The translations under genes and the position numbers were made by a program. From assembly GCF_017745275.1 (NCBI RefSeq), contig NZ_JAGHZS010000003.1, forward strand, positions 614,693 to 678,692: a DNA stretch of 64,000 nucleotides, in the 5' to 3' direction. The stretch comes from Chitinophaga sp. (GTDB lineage: Bacteria; Bacteroidota; Bacteroidia; Chitinophagales; Chitinophagaceae). Below are positions 44,072-51,962 of the stretch, piece by piece; the first letter of the stretch is position 1; each line of letters starts with the position of its first letter. The notes under the pieces are model-generated. The model did not search any database. It was not told the DNA's origin and was given only the letters and a program-made list of their open reading frames with translations.

Positions 44072-44174
44072 AGTTCGACATCTGTCCAGCTATCTTTATG
44101 TAAAGAAGAAGCCTGGTCATCGCTGAATAGGCTTCTGTATGTTTAGTAAAATTATCTGTTATACCTTGTACCAG
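44072..44174 (+). repeat. Decayed tRNA-Pro-associated repeat
   Basis: AAGTTCGACATCTGTCC (T-arm remnant), then AAAGAAGAAGCCT, TCATCGCTGAATAGGCTTCT, GTTTAGTAAA and finally ATACCTTGTACC. The order is that of the 114-bp unit, with many substitutions. Confidence 0.55.
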
Positions 44175-44256
44175 GATGGAACGTTACTATGCATGAAGTA
44201 TTTTCCCGGCAACGTTAAATAAATTTCTCCTAATCTTATAGTGTTTTCCCTGCTGT

Positions 44257-44435
44257 TTAAAACTTGTATGTGTAATTAAAATTGATCCTGGCACCGTTTC
44301 CTTTTACATAGGTCAGGTTATCTGCTTGCCACTGGGATGGTATAGTGAAATAGTCGTTGTTGAACAAGTTCTCCACTCCAAGCCCCAGGTTACAATGGCT
44401 GTCAAAGTCATAGCCAGTCGGGAAAAAGAATGCTC
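44257..44435 (-). pseudogene. C-terminal remnant of a TonB-dependent receptor
   Basis: On the minus strand, FDSHCNLGLGVENLFNNDYF followed by IPSQWQ and ending ARINFNYTYKF-stop is the last two or three beta strands of a TonB-dependent outer-membrane receptor. 'GVENLFN' and a terminal Phe are diagnostic. The frame closes upstream at about 44435, so more than 90% of the gene is gone. It abuts the decayed repeat at 44072. Confidence 0.75.
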
Positions 44436-44462
44436 ACAAAGGGAAAATGGATGAAGGCATCG

Positions 44463-45032
44463 TTAGTCTTTTAAAAATTTTAAAAGCGGTTTATGGATAA
44501 TTTGCTTCAGCTTATCGCAAGAATATAATAAGATCACAGCTTCTTTATCCTGACTTTTAACAGGGGGAGTGACGTTGGTATAGCTAATACAGGGATGTTT
44601 TTTCCAATTATATGAATACCCGTCTCCTATGCCACTGAATTTTAAATCGTATCGGCCATATGCCGCCTCCAGGATTGGTAAAATGGTACTGGTATCGATG
44701 AATTGTAAATATACACCGGCAATATTTCCATCAACTACCGAAATCCCCAGGTTTTGGATCCCCGCAGGTAGTTTTGCTTGAACTAATAGGTAGTCCACTC
44801 TGAAAGGGTGAAAGCTGATGCTCATAGCGAAGTTGTCTTTTACATCTTTTATTGGAACAAATCCTTTATAGTGATCCATACAATCGCCCAGGCCGTATGT
44901 ATTCATTGTGTTTATCAGGATACTATCTGTCATTGTTTGCGATTTGATATTTTGAATGAACCCCAGGATTAATAGAACGCTAAGAAAAAGCATCTTGAAA
45001 CATGGTATATGGGATTGAGTTTTGTATTGCAT
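44463..45032 (-). CDS. Exported hypothetical protein
   Basis: A 189-aa protein with a signal peptide (hydrophobic core LFLSVLLILGFIQ, cleavage near IKSQ). The mature part contains two Cys pairs (GLGDCMDHYKGF, HPCISYTN, LLYSCDKL) and mixed secondary structure. I do not recognise the family. It is divergent from lipase 2 at 45251. Confidence 0.65.
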   Translation of the reverse strand: MQYKTQSHIPCFKMLFLSVLLILGFIQNIKSQTMTDSILINTMNTYGLGDCMDHYKGFVPIKDVKDNFAMSISFHPFRVDYLLVQAKLPAGIQNLGISVVDGNIAGVYLQFIDTSTILPILEAAYGRYDLKFSGIGDGYSYNWKKHPCISYTNVTPPVKSQDKEAVILLYSCDKLKQIIHKPLLKFLKD

Positions 45033-45250
45033 AAAATGTTGGATAAAATAAATGGGATTCCTGGAGTTATTTATTCTTATTTACAATTCTATCAATTTTT
45101 TTGTTTGAAATGAGCTATGTTAAATCTCCCATAATTAAATATTTTTTGTTGCCAAAACAGAAAAATGTATTAATTTGGATTCCTGACGAAAACCCATAGC
45201 TTTTTAGTGTCTCAACGTATATTTATTTCACCCTCAAAAACCATTTTTCT

Positions 45251-46207
45251 ATGGAAACACAATCTCAAACCCAAACGCCTTCTCAAGCCATATCCATCTC
45301 CCTGGTAGAGGCTGTTAAGTACGCCAAATTGGTAGATCTGGCGGACATTGTTTACAAAGTAGCAGTACAGAATAATGATACTGCATCACAACAAAATCCA
45401 TCTATATTAGCCTACAGGACTATCTTAAGAAGTAAAACCTACCAGTTGCTGGTAGACACGAATTTCGATCTGGAGTACAAATTGTTGTACAATATACAGA
45501 TGACAGAGAATGGCTCCCCGGTATACTTTGGTTTTATTGCACAGAATAAGTCTTCTAAAGACTATGTAATCGTTTTTCGCGGAACGGAAACCATATCTGA
45601 ACTGGGTTCAGACGATTTAATTTATCCAACGACTTTTAATGAGTTTAACAACAATGCGCAAGTTCCGGTTGGATTTTACACACTTTATGGAGCAGGATCG
45701 ATTACATCATTGCCTCACGATACCCAACTATCTGCTTCTTTATCAGCTGTTGCAGCTAATCCGGTAAAGTTTATGCCAGATGCCATGAGTGTACAGACTG
45801 TAGTGGCAGGACATAGCCTGGGATCCACCATCGCAACCTATTATGCTGCCGCTGTCACCGCTGGACAGGATAAGGATATAGATCTTAGCCTCTATACTTT
45901 TGCATCGCCCATGACAGGAGACAAAACATTTACCGACACGTTCAATAGCAACATGGGCAGAAGCCATCGGGTATATAATGTGCCGGATAATGTTCCAAAC
46001 CTTCCGATATGGCTCGATAATAATGGTAATAACATTTATACACAGGTAGCCAGGGGCTATAAAGTTGATTCAACCAATGACACGAATGTCACCCCCGGCG
46101 CCGGATGTGCACATCAATTACCTGTTTACCAGTATTTGCTTGAGAAACTCAATGGCAATACCAATCCGAATATCCTGAACGCAGGATTTTGTAGTTGTAA
46201 GTCTTAA
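45251..46207 (+). CDS. Lipase family protein (class 3 type), paralogue 2
   Basis: A 318-aa class 3 lipase fold protein, paralogous to the protein at 14948 over most of its length. Catalytic features: DYVIVFRGTE, nucleophile elbow AGHSLGSTIA (Ser near 189), FASPMTGDK, acid region VPDNVPNLP and His in CAHQLPVYQYLL near 285. At the acid position it has PDN where paralogue 1 has AED. No signal peptide. Flanked by a decayed repeat cluster upstream (44.1 kb) and a repeat terminator downstream (46280), as is paralogue 1. Confidence 0.88.
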   Translation: METQSQTQTPSQAISISLVEAVKYAKLVDLADIVYKVAVQNNDTASQQNPSILAYRTILRSKTYQLLVDTNFDLEYKLLYNIQMTENGSPVYFGFIAQNKSSKDYVIVFRGTETISELGSDDLIYPTTFNEFNNNAQVPVGFYTLYGAGSITSLPHDTQLSASLSAVAANPVKFMPDAMSVQTVVAGHSLGSTIATYYAAAVTAGQDKDIDLSLYTFASPMTGDKTFTDTFNSNMGRSHRVYNVPDNVPNLPIWLDNNGNNIYTQVARGYKVDSTNDTNVTPGAGCAHQLPVYQYLLEKLNGNTNPNILNAGFCSCKS

Positions 46208-46279
46208 AAATAGGAAAGGGATTGGTATTTAAGGAGGTAGCCTCGCTAACAATCTTTGGTTGGAAGCTTATATAAATAA

Positions 46280-46325
46280 GGGCGACTTCAAAAAAAAGCC
46301 TACTCAGTAATGGGTAGGCTTTCTT
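46280..46325 (+). repeat. tRNA-Pro-associated repeat, terminator half (last copy in the window)
   Basis: GGGCGACTTCAAAAAAAAGCC, TACTCAGTAATGGGTAGGCTTTCTT. Same hairpin as the unit consensus; it serves as terminator for lipase 2. Confidence 0.7.
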
Positions 46326-46367
46326 GGTTGGTAGAAATTATTGTCAATGTCTCTGGGGAATTAATTT

Positions 46368-47024
46368 TTACACATTACCAGTCATTAGCTTCGCGATTTG
46401 TGCTGCATTTGCTATCCCCATTTTATCAAGTACTTTTCGAATGCGGAATTCAAGCTTGTTGTGCTGTTCTTTGATTTTATTAAATTCAATTTGCAGGAGG
46501 GGCTCAGAAACACGAACGAGTATGCATATATTTTCATCGTGTGCTGGCTTTAATTCGGTATAGTTGGAGAATTCAATGATTCCATTATTTTTTTTATAGT
46601 AGATCCAGGGGTGTCCTATCCATAGTTGATGCCACTTATTTGCTTCGCTTTCGAAAATACTTTCCCAGTCGTTAATGTTTCCAATATCTCCGCAGCAGCT
46701 GGGTTCTATGTATGTTATATTGTCGTCTTCTAAAACTATCCCACCATTTATTGGGCTAACTTGTTCTTCGTAATCCCATAATTCAACGTCCTTAAGTTCA
46801 TCCTCCAGGATTATTGCAAGCTCGTCATCATTGATCGTTTTAATGTCAACGAAATAAGCACCTTTTCTGACTGCTTCTAAACGGCCTAATTTTTTATCTG
46901 ATATACATTGTTTCCAAAACTGATTCCATTCGTTTGGAAATTCCATCGAGCTTCCCTTAGGGGATTCATAGGCGTTATGACAAAAATTATATGGAAGTAT
47001 CTCAATGGTATTTATTAGATGCAT
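46368..47024 (-). CDS. Hypothetical, immunity-protein-like
   Basis: About 218 aa, soluble, no signal peptide. The central block ITYIEPSCCGDIGNINDW, then HQLWIGHPWIYY and GIIEFSNYTE, is a compact conserved-looking pattern that I associate with small Bacteroidota immunity-type proteins, but I cannot name the family. The C-terminal 60 residues are helical and charged. The start at 47024 is tentative; the frame extends further and would overlap the upstream gene. Confidence 0.55.
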   Translation of the reverse strand: MHLINTIEILPYNFCHNAYESPKGSSMEFPNEWNQFWKQCISDKKLGRLEAVRKGAYFVDIKTINDDELAIILEDELKDVELWDYEEQVSPINGGIVLEDDNITYIEPSCCGDIGNINDWESIFESEANKWHQLWIGHPWIYYKKNNGIIEFSNYTELKPAHDENICILVRVSEPLLQIEFNKIKEQHNKLEFRIRKVLDKMGIANAAQIAKLMTGNV

Positions 47025-47083
47025 TGCGCTGCGACTGATTTTTTGATTACAAAAATCGGATGAACAAACATTTTTTACGGATT

Positions 47084-47782
47084 TCAGCAGATCAGTAATA
47101 ACCTGCTTTCTCCGGGCTTTTCCGTTGGTGCACGGTGAAGACAAGGAGGCACCTGGCTTTCAGGATGATCAACTGCCAATCTCCATATATGACCAAGTCC
47201 CAGGCGTATTGGAGAGGCATCAGGCATAGCCTGGTAATGCAGATCAAAGCAGTTTTCACTTAAGAATGACTCAAAACCTTCGTCCGCTCCATCATATAGT
47301 TTTTTGAGTTCGTCACGTATTTCCGGAATGAGTATTTTTTGGATGCCTTGTGAGTTCGGTAATATTTCACTGGACTCGCCAAAGTAAGTACATAAAAAAG
47401 TATCAGTGGGGATGGGTGAGCTATCTACGTGAAAAGAATAAACATCCGTTGGGAAAAATGGGTAGGTATCATCCCGGTCATAGTGTTTGATCACATTAAG
47501 GACCGGGGATGCGCCATGAGCTTTTAATAGGTTCAGGTCATTTAAAACAATTTCACGGGCAAGTTGTCCTTGTTCACTCAACTGAAGTGCAGCAAGTTCT
47601 TCCGGTTCGATTACTGTTATATTTCCATTTTGATTTACTTTTTTGACAATCTCAGAGAAATCGCCTGTTAGTTCACGTGTCCAGCAAATTGCGTTTATTC
47701 CTCCGCTAAATGGTGTGGCAACAAGGTCTTGAAAACTCGAGACATAGTGAATGTGTTTTTCTGTGTGAGATGAATCTGTCAT
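47084..47782 (-). CDS. DUF1826-like protein
   Basis: A 232-aa soluble protein. FHVDSSPIPTDTFLCTYFG, followed later by RLAVDHPESQVPPCLHRAPTEKPGESRLLLIC, fits the pattern of the DUF1826 family, which is mostly known from Proteobacteria and has unknown function. The C-terminus stops right after the conserved LLLIC. A 28-bp perfect inverted repeat sits just upstream of its start. Confidence 0.55.
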   Translation of the reverse strand: MTDSSHTEKHIHYVSSFQDLVATPFSGGINAICWTRELTGDFSEIVKKVNQNGNITVIEPEELAALQLSEQGQLAREIVLNDLNLLKAHGASPVLNVIKHYDRDDTYPFFPTDVYSFHVDSSPIPTDTFLCTYFGESSEILPNSQGIQKILIPEIRDELKKLYDGADEGFESFLSENCFDLHYQAMPDASPIRLGLGHIWRLAVDHPESQVPPCLHRAPTEKPGESRLLLIC

Positions 47783-47799
47783 AATGGTTAATATACAGT

Positions 47800-47862
47800 C
47801 ATTTTAAATACAGAATAAAAAAAACGCCCATTGAGCGTTTTTTTTATTCTGTATTTAAAATG
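47800..47862. repeat. Perfect 28-bp inverted repeat, probable bidirectional terminator
   Basis: Arms 47800-47827 and 47835-47862 are perfectly complementary, with a 7-nt loop (CCATTGA). They include A8/T8 runs and a CGC/GCG cap, so the hairpin would terminate transcription in both directions. It follows the minus-strand nucleotidyltransferase/57-aa module and directly precedes the start of the DUF1826-like gene, so that gene's promoter must overlap it or lie in the 17 nt between. Confidence 0.9.
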
Positions 47863-47879
47863 ATTTTTACTGCTTTTAT

Positions 47880-48053
47880 TTAATTAGATTTTGAAGTCGT
47901 CGTTGGTTTGTTTTTTCCTTTTTGTTTAGCTGCTGTCCAGAAGGCATATAACGCGGTATTGTCTTCCATCATCTGCTTGAGCCTTTCCATTGGAGGCTTG
48001 GAAAGCCAGATTTTAAGCTGGAGCTGTTTTATATGGGCTGGTGTGTCGTTCAT
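47880..48053 (-). CDS. Small 57-aa protein coupled to the nucleotidyltransferase
   Basis: The gene starts with ATG at 48053, overlapping the TGA of the upstream nucleotidyltransferase (ATGA), so it is translationally coupled. The peptide begins MNDTPAHIKQLQLKIWLSKPP, continues MERLKQMMEDNTALYAFW and ends in a Lys-rich tail. It is helical and likely to bind its operon partner. The tight coupling with an AbiEii-like nucleotidyltransferase resembles a toxin-antitoxin layout. Family not known to me. Confidence 0.75.
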   Translation of the reverse strand: MNDTPAHIKQLQLKIWLSKPPMERLKQMMEDNTALYAFWTAAKQKGKNKPTTTSKSN

Positions 48054-48580
48054 GTTTTTAGTAAATTAAAAGTATTCAGATTAAGCTTATTAATCCATGT
48101 CTTTATGTACTCCCAGTTCAGGCTTTCAAGAGAGGTAAGATTTCTAATGTCATCCATCTGTATAGCAGACTGTAAAGTTTGAATCCATATGAGCTTAGAG
48201 ATAAGTAAATCTTCTGCAGAAACAACATATATAACCTGGCCATAGAAGTCCATTTGTACTCTTCTGCTAAATTCCATTTGCCTGAACGGATCAGGCTTCA
48301 AAACAACAAAATCTGCTTTAAAACCAGTTGCGTGATCAATAATATTAAACATGCTACGGTGTTTTATCGCATCTTGAATTGCATCTTTATCACAATAGTA
48401 TCCTTCTGCGAAATTTGCAATAAAGCTGTCAATATCCTTAAGTTCAATATGTATAATAAAGTCAAAATCCCGTGTTGCTCTTGGAACAATGTATAAACTC
48501 ATCGCCACACTACCAGAGAGCATATATGGGATATTGAGTTGATTCAGTATCGCGATTATTTTCTCGAAAAAAGAAGTCAT
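48050..48580 (-). CDS. AbiEii/DUF6036-like nucleotidyltransferase
   Basis: A 176-aa minimal nucleotidyltransferase. The catalytic core is YMLSGSVAMSLYIVPRATRDFDFIIHI, i.e. G-S plus the hD-x-D pair (DFD), followed by FKADFVVLKPD with the third acidic residue and VVSAEDLLISKLIW. These are the hallmarks of AbiEii/AbiGii-type and DUF6036 nucleotidyltransferases, several of which are toxins or phage-defence proteins. First gene of a two-gene operon ending in the 28-bp inverted repeat. Confidence 0.85.
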   Translation of the reverse strand: MTSFFEKIIAILNQLNIPYMLSGSVAMSLYIVPRATRDFDFIIHIELKDIDSFIANFAEGYYCDKDAIQDAIKHRSMFNIIDHATGFKADFVVLKPDPFRQMEFSRRVQMDFYGQVIYVVSAEDLLISKLIWIQTLQSAIQMDDIRNLTSLESLNWEYIKTWINKLNLNTFNLLKT

Positions 48581-48589
48581 ATGTTAGTA

Positions 48590-49043
48590 CAAGTTAGTAA
48601 TACTTCATTAGCGTAGCAAATTTTGAAGCAGAAATTTGATTATTAATATTTAATATATATTATGTATTATGCAAATGTTAGGCCATTCCATAAGAACAAC
48701 GCTAACGAATTATTGATATGTAGGAAACTGGGCTATCACCTTACTCCTTCAGCAGATAACGTATATGGCGTCGCTAAATGATAAAGAAGTAGTAGAACTT
48801 AGCCGGCTACTCAATAAAATCAGGGCTATTTAGCAAATTAACACCATTGTCATTCTATATGAGTTATTTAAGTCTCATCAGCACATGCCGATGAGGCTTA
48901 AATAAATTAGTCAATATGTGTTATATTAGGTAGGTAGATTTCTGAGTAGTACTATGATTTGTCCGGCCCTATGGTGATAATAACACAGTTACCAGAAATC
49001 TAATACAACGCTTCGTTTACTCAGCGAAATATAGACAACACCT
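48590..49043. other. Intergenic stretch with a possible MarR remnant
   Basis: AT-rich at the left. From about 48707 to the stop at 48831-48833 the plus strand reads WAITLLLQQITYMASLNDKE, then VVELSRLLNKIRAI-stop, like the C-terminal helix of a MarR-type regulator. No intact gene is present. The rest should contain the promoters of the divergent nucleotidyltransferase and AraC genes. Confidence 0.4.
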
Positions 49044-49832
49044 ATGCAATATCAGCCATCGCTTCCATTAAAGTCATATGTAAAGGGATACTGGGTTTTT
49101 ACCAGTGAACAGGACATGACGAACCAAACATTTTTCCCCAGTGGGTATATCGATTTCGCCGTTAATATATCCGGCGGTACTGCCAGTACTATTATCAATG
49201 GACGCCCCATTGATATGCCTAATGTAGAAGTACTGGGACAGCTAACCGTGCCCACCCGGCTAACGGTTACCAGGGGAATGATGGTGTTGATTGCCCGGAT
49301 TTTTCCCTATGCCAATGCGCTCTTTTTTCCCAATCCTATTTCAGCATTTACCAATGATTCGGTTGACCTGGAAGGCTTGCTGGGAAAGGTATCTGCTGAA
49401 TTCTACGACCGGCTTATGCAGGCGCCCACTATTGAGCAGAAAGTAAAAGAATTGGATCAATTCCTGGTTCAGCGACTGTTGGGCAGCAAAAAACGCAGCA
49501 ATAAAGTCACTATGCTGGAGCGGATTTGTAGCCATATCAGTGCAGAAGGTGAACTGTTTAATATTAAGTTGCTGGCGCATAAGTATGGGTTTTCTGAACG
49601 CTATATCCAGCAATTATTTCTCGATAACGTAGGCCTTACACCAAGGGTTTTCTTTCATATACAACGATTTAATAAAAGCCTGGAACTGATTCATGCCGGG
49701 GAGCAATCGTTGACCAGCATTGCCTACGATTGCGGCTATTTTGACCAGGCGCATTTCATCCGGGAGTTCAAAAAGTTTACCGGGGTAACGCCTTCGGAAA
49801 TCCGTGCGGGGCAAATGGTTTCCGGGGTATGA
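49044..49832 (+). CDS. AraC family transcriptional regulator (DUF6597-type N-terminus)
   Basis: A 262-aa regulator. The N-terminal ~150 residues begin MQYQPSLPLKSYVKGYWVFTSEQ, with FFPSGYIDFAVNISGG and a second strand block GMMVLIARIFPYANALFF, like the DUF6597 sensor domain of many Bacteroidota AraC proteins. The C-terminal ~100 residues hold the double HTH: KLLAHKYGFSERYIQQLFLD and SIAYDCGYFDQAHFIREFKKFTGVTPSE. Target unknown; it converges on an exported NTF2-like protein. Confidence 0.92.
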   Translation: MQYQPSLPLKSYVKGYWVFTSEQDMTNQTFFPSGYIDFAVNISGGTASTIINGRPIDMPNVEVLGQLTVPTRLTVTRGMMVLIARIFPYANALFFPNPISAFTNDSVDLEGLLGKVSAEFYDRLMQAPTIEQKVKELDQFLVQRLLGSKKRSNKVTMLERICSHISAEGELFNIKLLAHKYGFSERYIQQLFLDNVGLTPRVFFHIQRFNKSLELIHAGEQSLTSIAYDCGYFDQAHFIREFKKFTGVTPSEIRAGQMVSGV

Positions 49833-49833
49833 T

Positions 49834-49865
49834 CCGCTGCCGCACAGTGGCCTGCCCGGCAGCGG
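49834..49865. terminator. Hairpin between convergent genes
   Basis: CCGCTGCCG (49834-49842) and CGGCAGCGG (49857-49865) form a perfect 9-bp stem with a 14-nt loop between the AraC and NTF2-like genes. Confidence 0.65.
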
Positions 49866-49871
49866 GTAGTA

Positions 49872-50321
49872 TTATTTATTGCCATTAAACATATCTCTGA
49901 ACATCTTCCAGCCGTCTTTCGTTTTCTTCCAGATCACTATGTATTTGCCTGCTCCGAGCAGTTTTCCATTGCCGTCATACACTTCTGTTAATCCTTCTTC
50001 CGTTACAAATTCATTTCCATCTCCATAAATATCCAGGGTAACAATTTTCCCACTCCGGGAGCCGGCAGCATATGCGCTGTTGAAGAATTTCGTAAGACCT
50101 TCCTTTCCGCAGGCGGCCGGAGAGCCTGGCATTAAAAGGCAGGCATCGTCTGTATACAGGCTTAGAATAGAGCCATCATTTTTGGCAAAGAGACCAAAAT
50201 GGGCGGCATTCGCTTTCGCAATGGCCTGTTTGGCTTCCTGTAAATCTGTGGATTGTGCGCTGCTCTTCATGGAGAAGGCAGTCATCATAAGCAGTACCAA
50301 TAAAGAAAAGGATAATTTCAT
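49872..50321 (-). CDS. Exported NTF2-like (SnoaL/DUF4440) protein
   Basis: A 149-aa protein: signal peptide MKLSFSLLVLLMMTAFSMKSSA, then an NTF2-fold domain with AKANAAHFGLFAKNDGSILSLYTDDACLLMPG, KEGLTKFFNSAYAAG and the terminal IWKKTKDGWKMFRDMFN. The YTDDACLLMPG strand and terminal W-K-x-x-D-M-F are typical of DUF4440/SnoaL_3. Ligand or substrate unknown. Confidence 0.88.
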   Translation of the reverse strand: MKLSFSLLVLLMMTAFSMKSSAQSTDLQEAKQAIAKANAAHFGLFAKNDGSILSLYTDDACLLMPGSPAACGKEGLTKFFNSAYAAGSRSGKIVTLDIYGDGNEFVTEEGLTEVYDGNGKLLGAGKYIVIWKKTKDGWKMFRDMFNGNK

Positions 50322-50397
50322 AAGTTGATATTATTTTCTACAAAGATCCACCTGCGCCTCAGCCGGAAATTGTACAATAACGAACAAAACAGCAATT

Positions 50398-50649
50398 TTA
50401 AGAACGGAAAATTTGTTTCCCTCCCTCTGAGGAATCCCTGCTTTTTTGAATGGCAATCGTAAAATCCTCAAAGGGATGCACACCGGAAACATTGGCTTCA
50501 AATTGCATGGATATAGTGGCTATTTCCTGCAACAGCGCCGCATCTTCCGGGGAAGGCGGTGTGAAGAAATAACGGTATACGTGCGATTGAATCTGTAATC
50601 CTTTTAACAGCACATCGAAATTGTGAAGCGAATATTGCGCTGAACTCAT
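50398..50649 (-). CDS. Hypothetical 83-aa protein
   Basis: A short frame starting MSSAQYSLHNFDVLLKGLQI. PSPEDAALLQEIATISMQFEAN looks like a genuine amphipathic helix. No family is recognised. It overlaps the start of the opposite-strand AraC remnant (from 50627), so one of the two is probably not functional. Low confidence. Confidence 0.35.
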   Translation of the reverse strand: MSSAQYSLHNFDVLLKGLQIQSHVYRYFFTPPSPEDAALLQEIATISMQFEANVSGVHPFEDFTIAIQKSRDSSEGGKQIFRS

Positions 50650-50842
50650 ACCGCCATCACCAGGTAAATGGATCCAGGAAAAACGAATTGAAACGGCTAA
50701 AAAATTATTGGGAGCCACGAAGCTGAGTATTTCTGAAATCTGTTACCGGGTAGGATATGAGGACCTGGCATCTTTCTCCCGCTTATTTGCCCAAACTACC
50801 GGGATGGCGCCGGGTGAATTTCGCCGGGAAACCATTAAATGA
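50627..50842 (+). pseudogene. AraC regulator remnant (C-terminal HTH only)
   Basis: The plus strand reads PGKWIQEKRIETAKKLLGAT, then LSISEICYRVGYEDLASFSRLF and AQTTGMAPGEFRRETIK-stop. This is the second half of an AraC-type double helix-turn-helix. The frame has a stop at 50624 and no start codon, and the sensor domain is absent. Confidence 0.8.
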
Positions 50843-50849
50843 GCCCCAT

Positions 50850-51506
50850 CTAGTATAATTGGTTATGCAATATCCGTTTGATCATTTGTATAGTAGCGCG
50901 GCTTACTTCTCCCTTATATTTCTGAAGAATACTACGCTCACTGGTTTGATTACTTAGCTCGCCGGCCACCCGCAACCATTTGCCCAGGAATTCCGAATTC
51001 GGTGTCCGGTATTTCAGGAGCCTTCTCACGGTTTCAATAACCACTTTACTCACTGTGCCTTCATGTAATTCGAAAATCTCGTTATTGTTGAGGCCCAGTT
51101 TAACATCATCTGCGATCCTGGAATAATCCTGCAGGTATTTTTCGTTGGCTTCCATAACCTGCAGCATCGGGTTATTGCTGAAAACAATATCCGCTTGTTT
51201 TTTTGGCTGTCGCTGCAGGTTTTGCAGCGCGTAGTTACGGGCTACGTTATCGCAGATAATCAGGTCATCTTTACTTAATTCAAACCATTCGCCTTTTACG
51301 CGTTTATGTTGAAAAACGATATGCAGACTTTCTTCCAGGTCGGTCATATTCAACGCTGCATACTGCCTGATAACGCGGAACATAACGGGCAGATGTGTAT
51401 GATACGCAGCTAACCGCTTATGCAGGTCCTGCGTTTTGCCAATCTTATACAGGTTTTTTCCTGTGTTCAGAATGTACACACATTTACCGGTTTGTACTTG
51501 CTCCAT
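50850..51506 (-). CDS. GIY-YIG / T5orf172-type protein
   Basis: A 218-aa protein with an N-terminal GIY-YIG-like nuclease domain: CVYILNTGKNLYKIGKTQDLHKRLAAYHT, followed by LEESLHIVFQHKRVKGEWFEL, the pattern of the T5orf172 subfamily. The C-terminal ~110 residues are helical, with a basic segment VRRLLKYRTPNSEFLGKWLR. It may cut or bind DNA; many members are phage-encoded. The ATG at 51506 is chosen because upstream extension needs a TTG. It converges on the AraC remnant. Confidence 0.8.
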   Translation of the reverse strand: MEQVQTGKCVYILNTGKNLYKIGKTQDLHKRLAAYHTHLPVMFRVIRQYAALNMTDLEESLHIVFQHKRVKGEWFELSKDDLIICDNVARNYALQNLQRQPKKQADIVFSNNPMLQVMEANEKYLQDYSRIADDVKLGLNNNEIFELHEGTVSKVVIETVRRLLKYRTPNSEFLGKWLRVAGELSNQTSERSILQKYKGEVSRATIQMIKRILHNQLY

Positions 51507-51915
51507 GAGGTGTTTTTCGCGTTGCTGATATGACAATCACGGTATCAATTTACGACTATGATTATTATATACAAAATTCAAATATTGGATTAAATATAAA
51601 TATGATGTGAGTGTTAAGGATACTCATCGGTTGCAATAGTACGATACAGGAGGGTTTAGTACCACCCGGATATTGCGAAAAAATAAGGTGAAATCCCATT
51701 ATGGGGGAATGCAGCGCTATGGTAAAGCGATGGTTGTTGTGAACAGGGCAGGATTCGAACCTACGTTACTATACAATCATTGCCAGTGTGCTCGTCAGGT
51801 TAGCCACCTGTGTGGGTAGAAATGCAGGAAAATCGCCACACCACTGGATAATTGGATCTGCATTAACTATATAGTGCGGTCCATCCGCTACCTGTTCATA
51901 TTTATTGGATGAGCA

Positions 51916-51962
51916 TTCACTATGCATCTTCATTGCATATATGCATACAGATGTATGGTGAA
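51916..51962. repeat. 47-bp imperfect palindrome
   Basis: Outer arms TTCACTATGCATCT (51916-51929) and AGATGTATGGTGAA (51949-51962) pair with two G-T pairs. Between them sits the perfect 12-bp palindrome TGCATATATGCA (51934-51945). It could form a cruciform or bind a dimeric regulator. Confidence 0.65.

Noticed and set aside
12263..46325. A conventional integrative element with integrase, mobilisation or phage genes
   Set aside because: No recombinase, relaxase, transfer or phage structural gene is visible among the cargo in this window.
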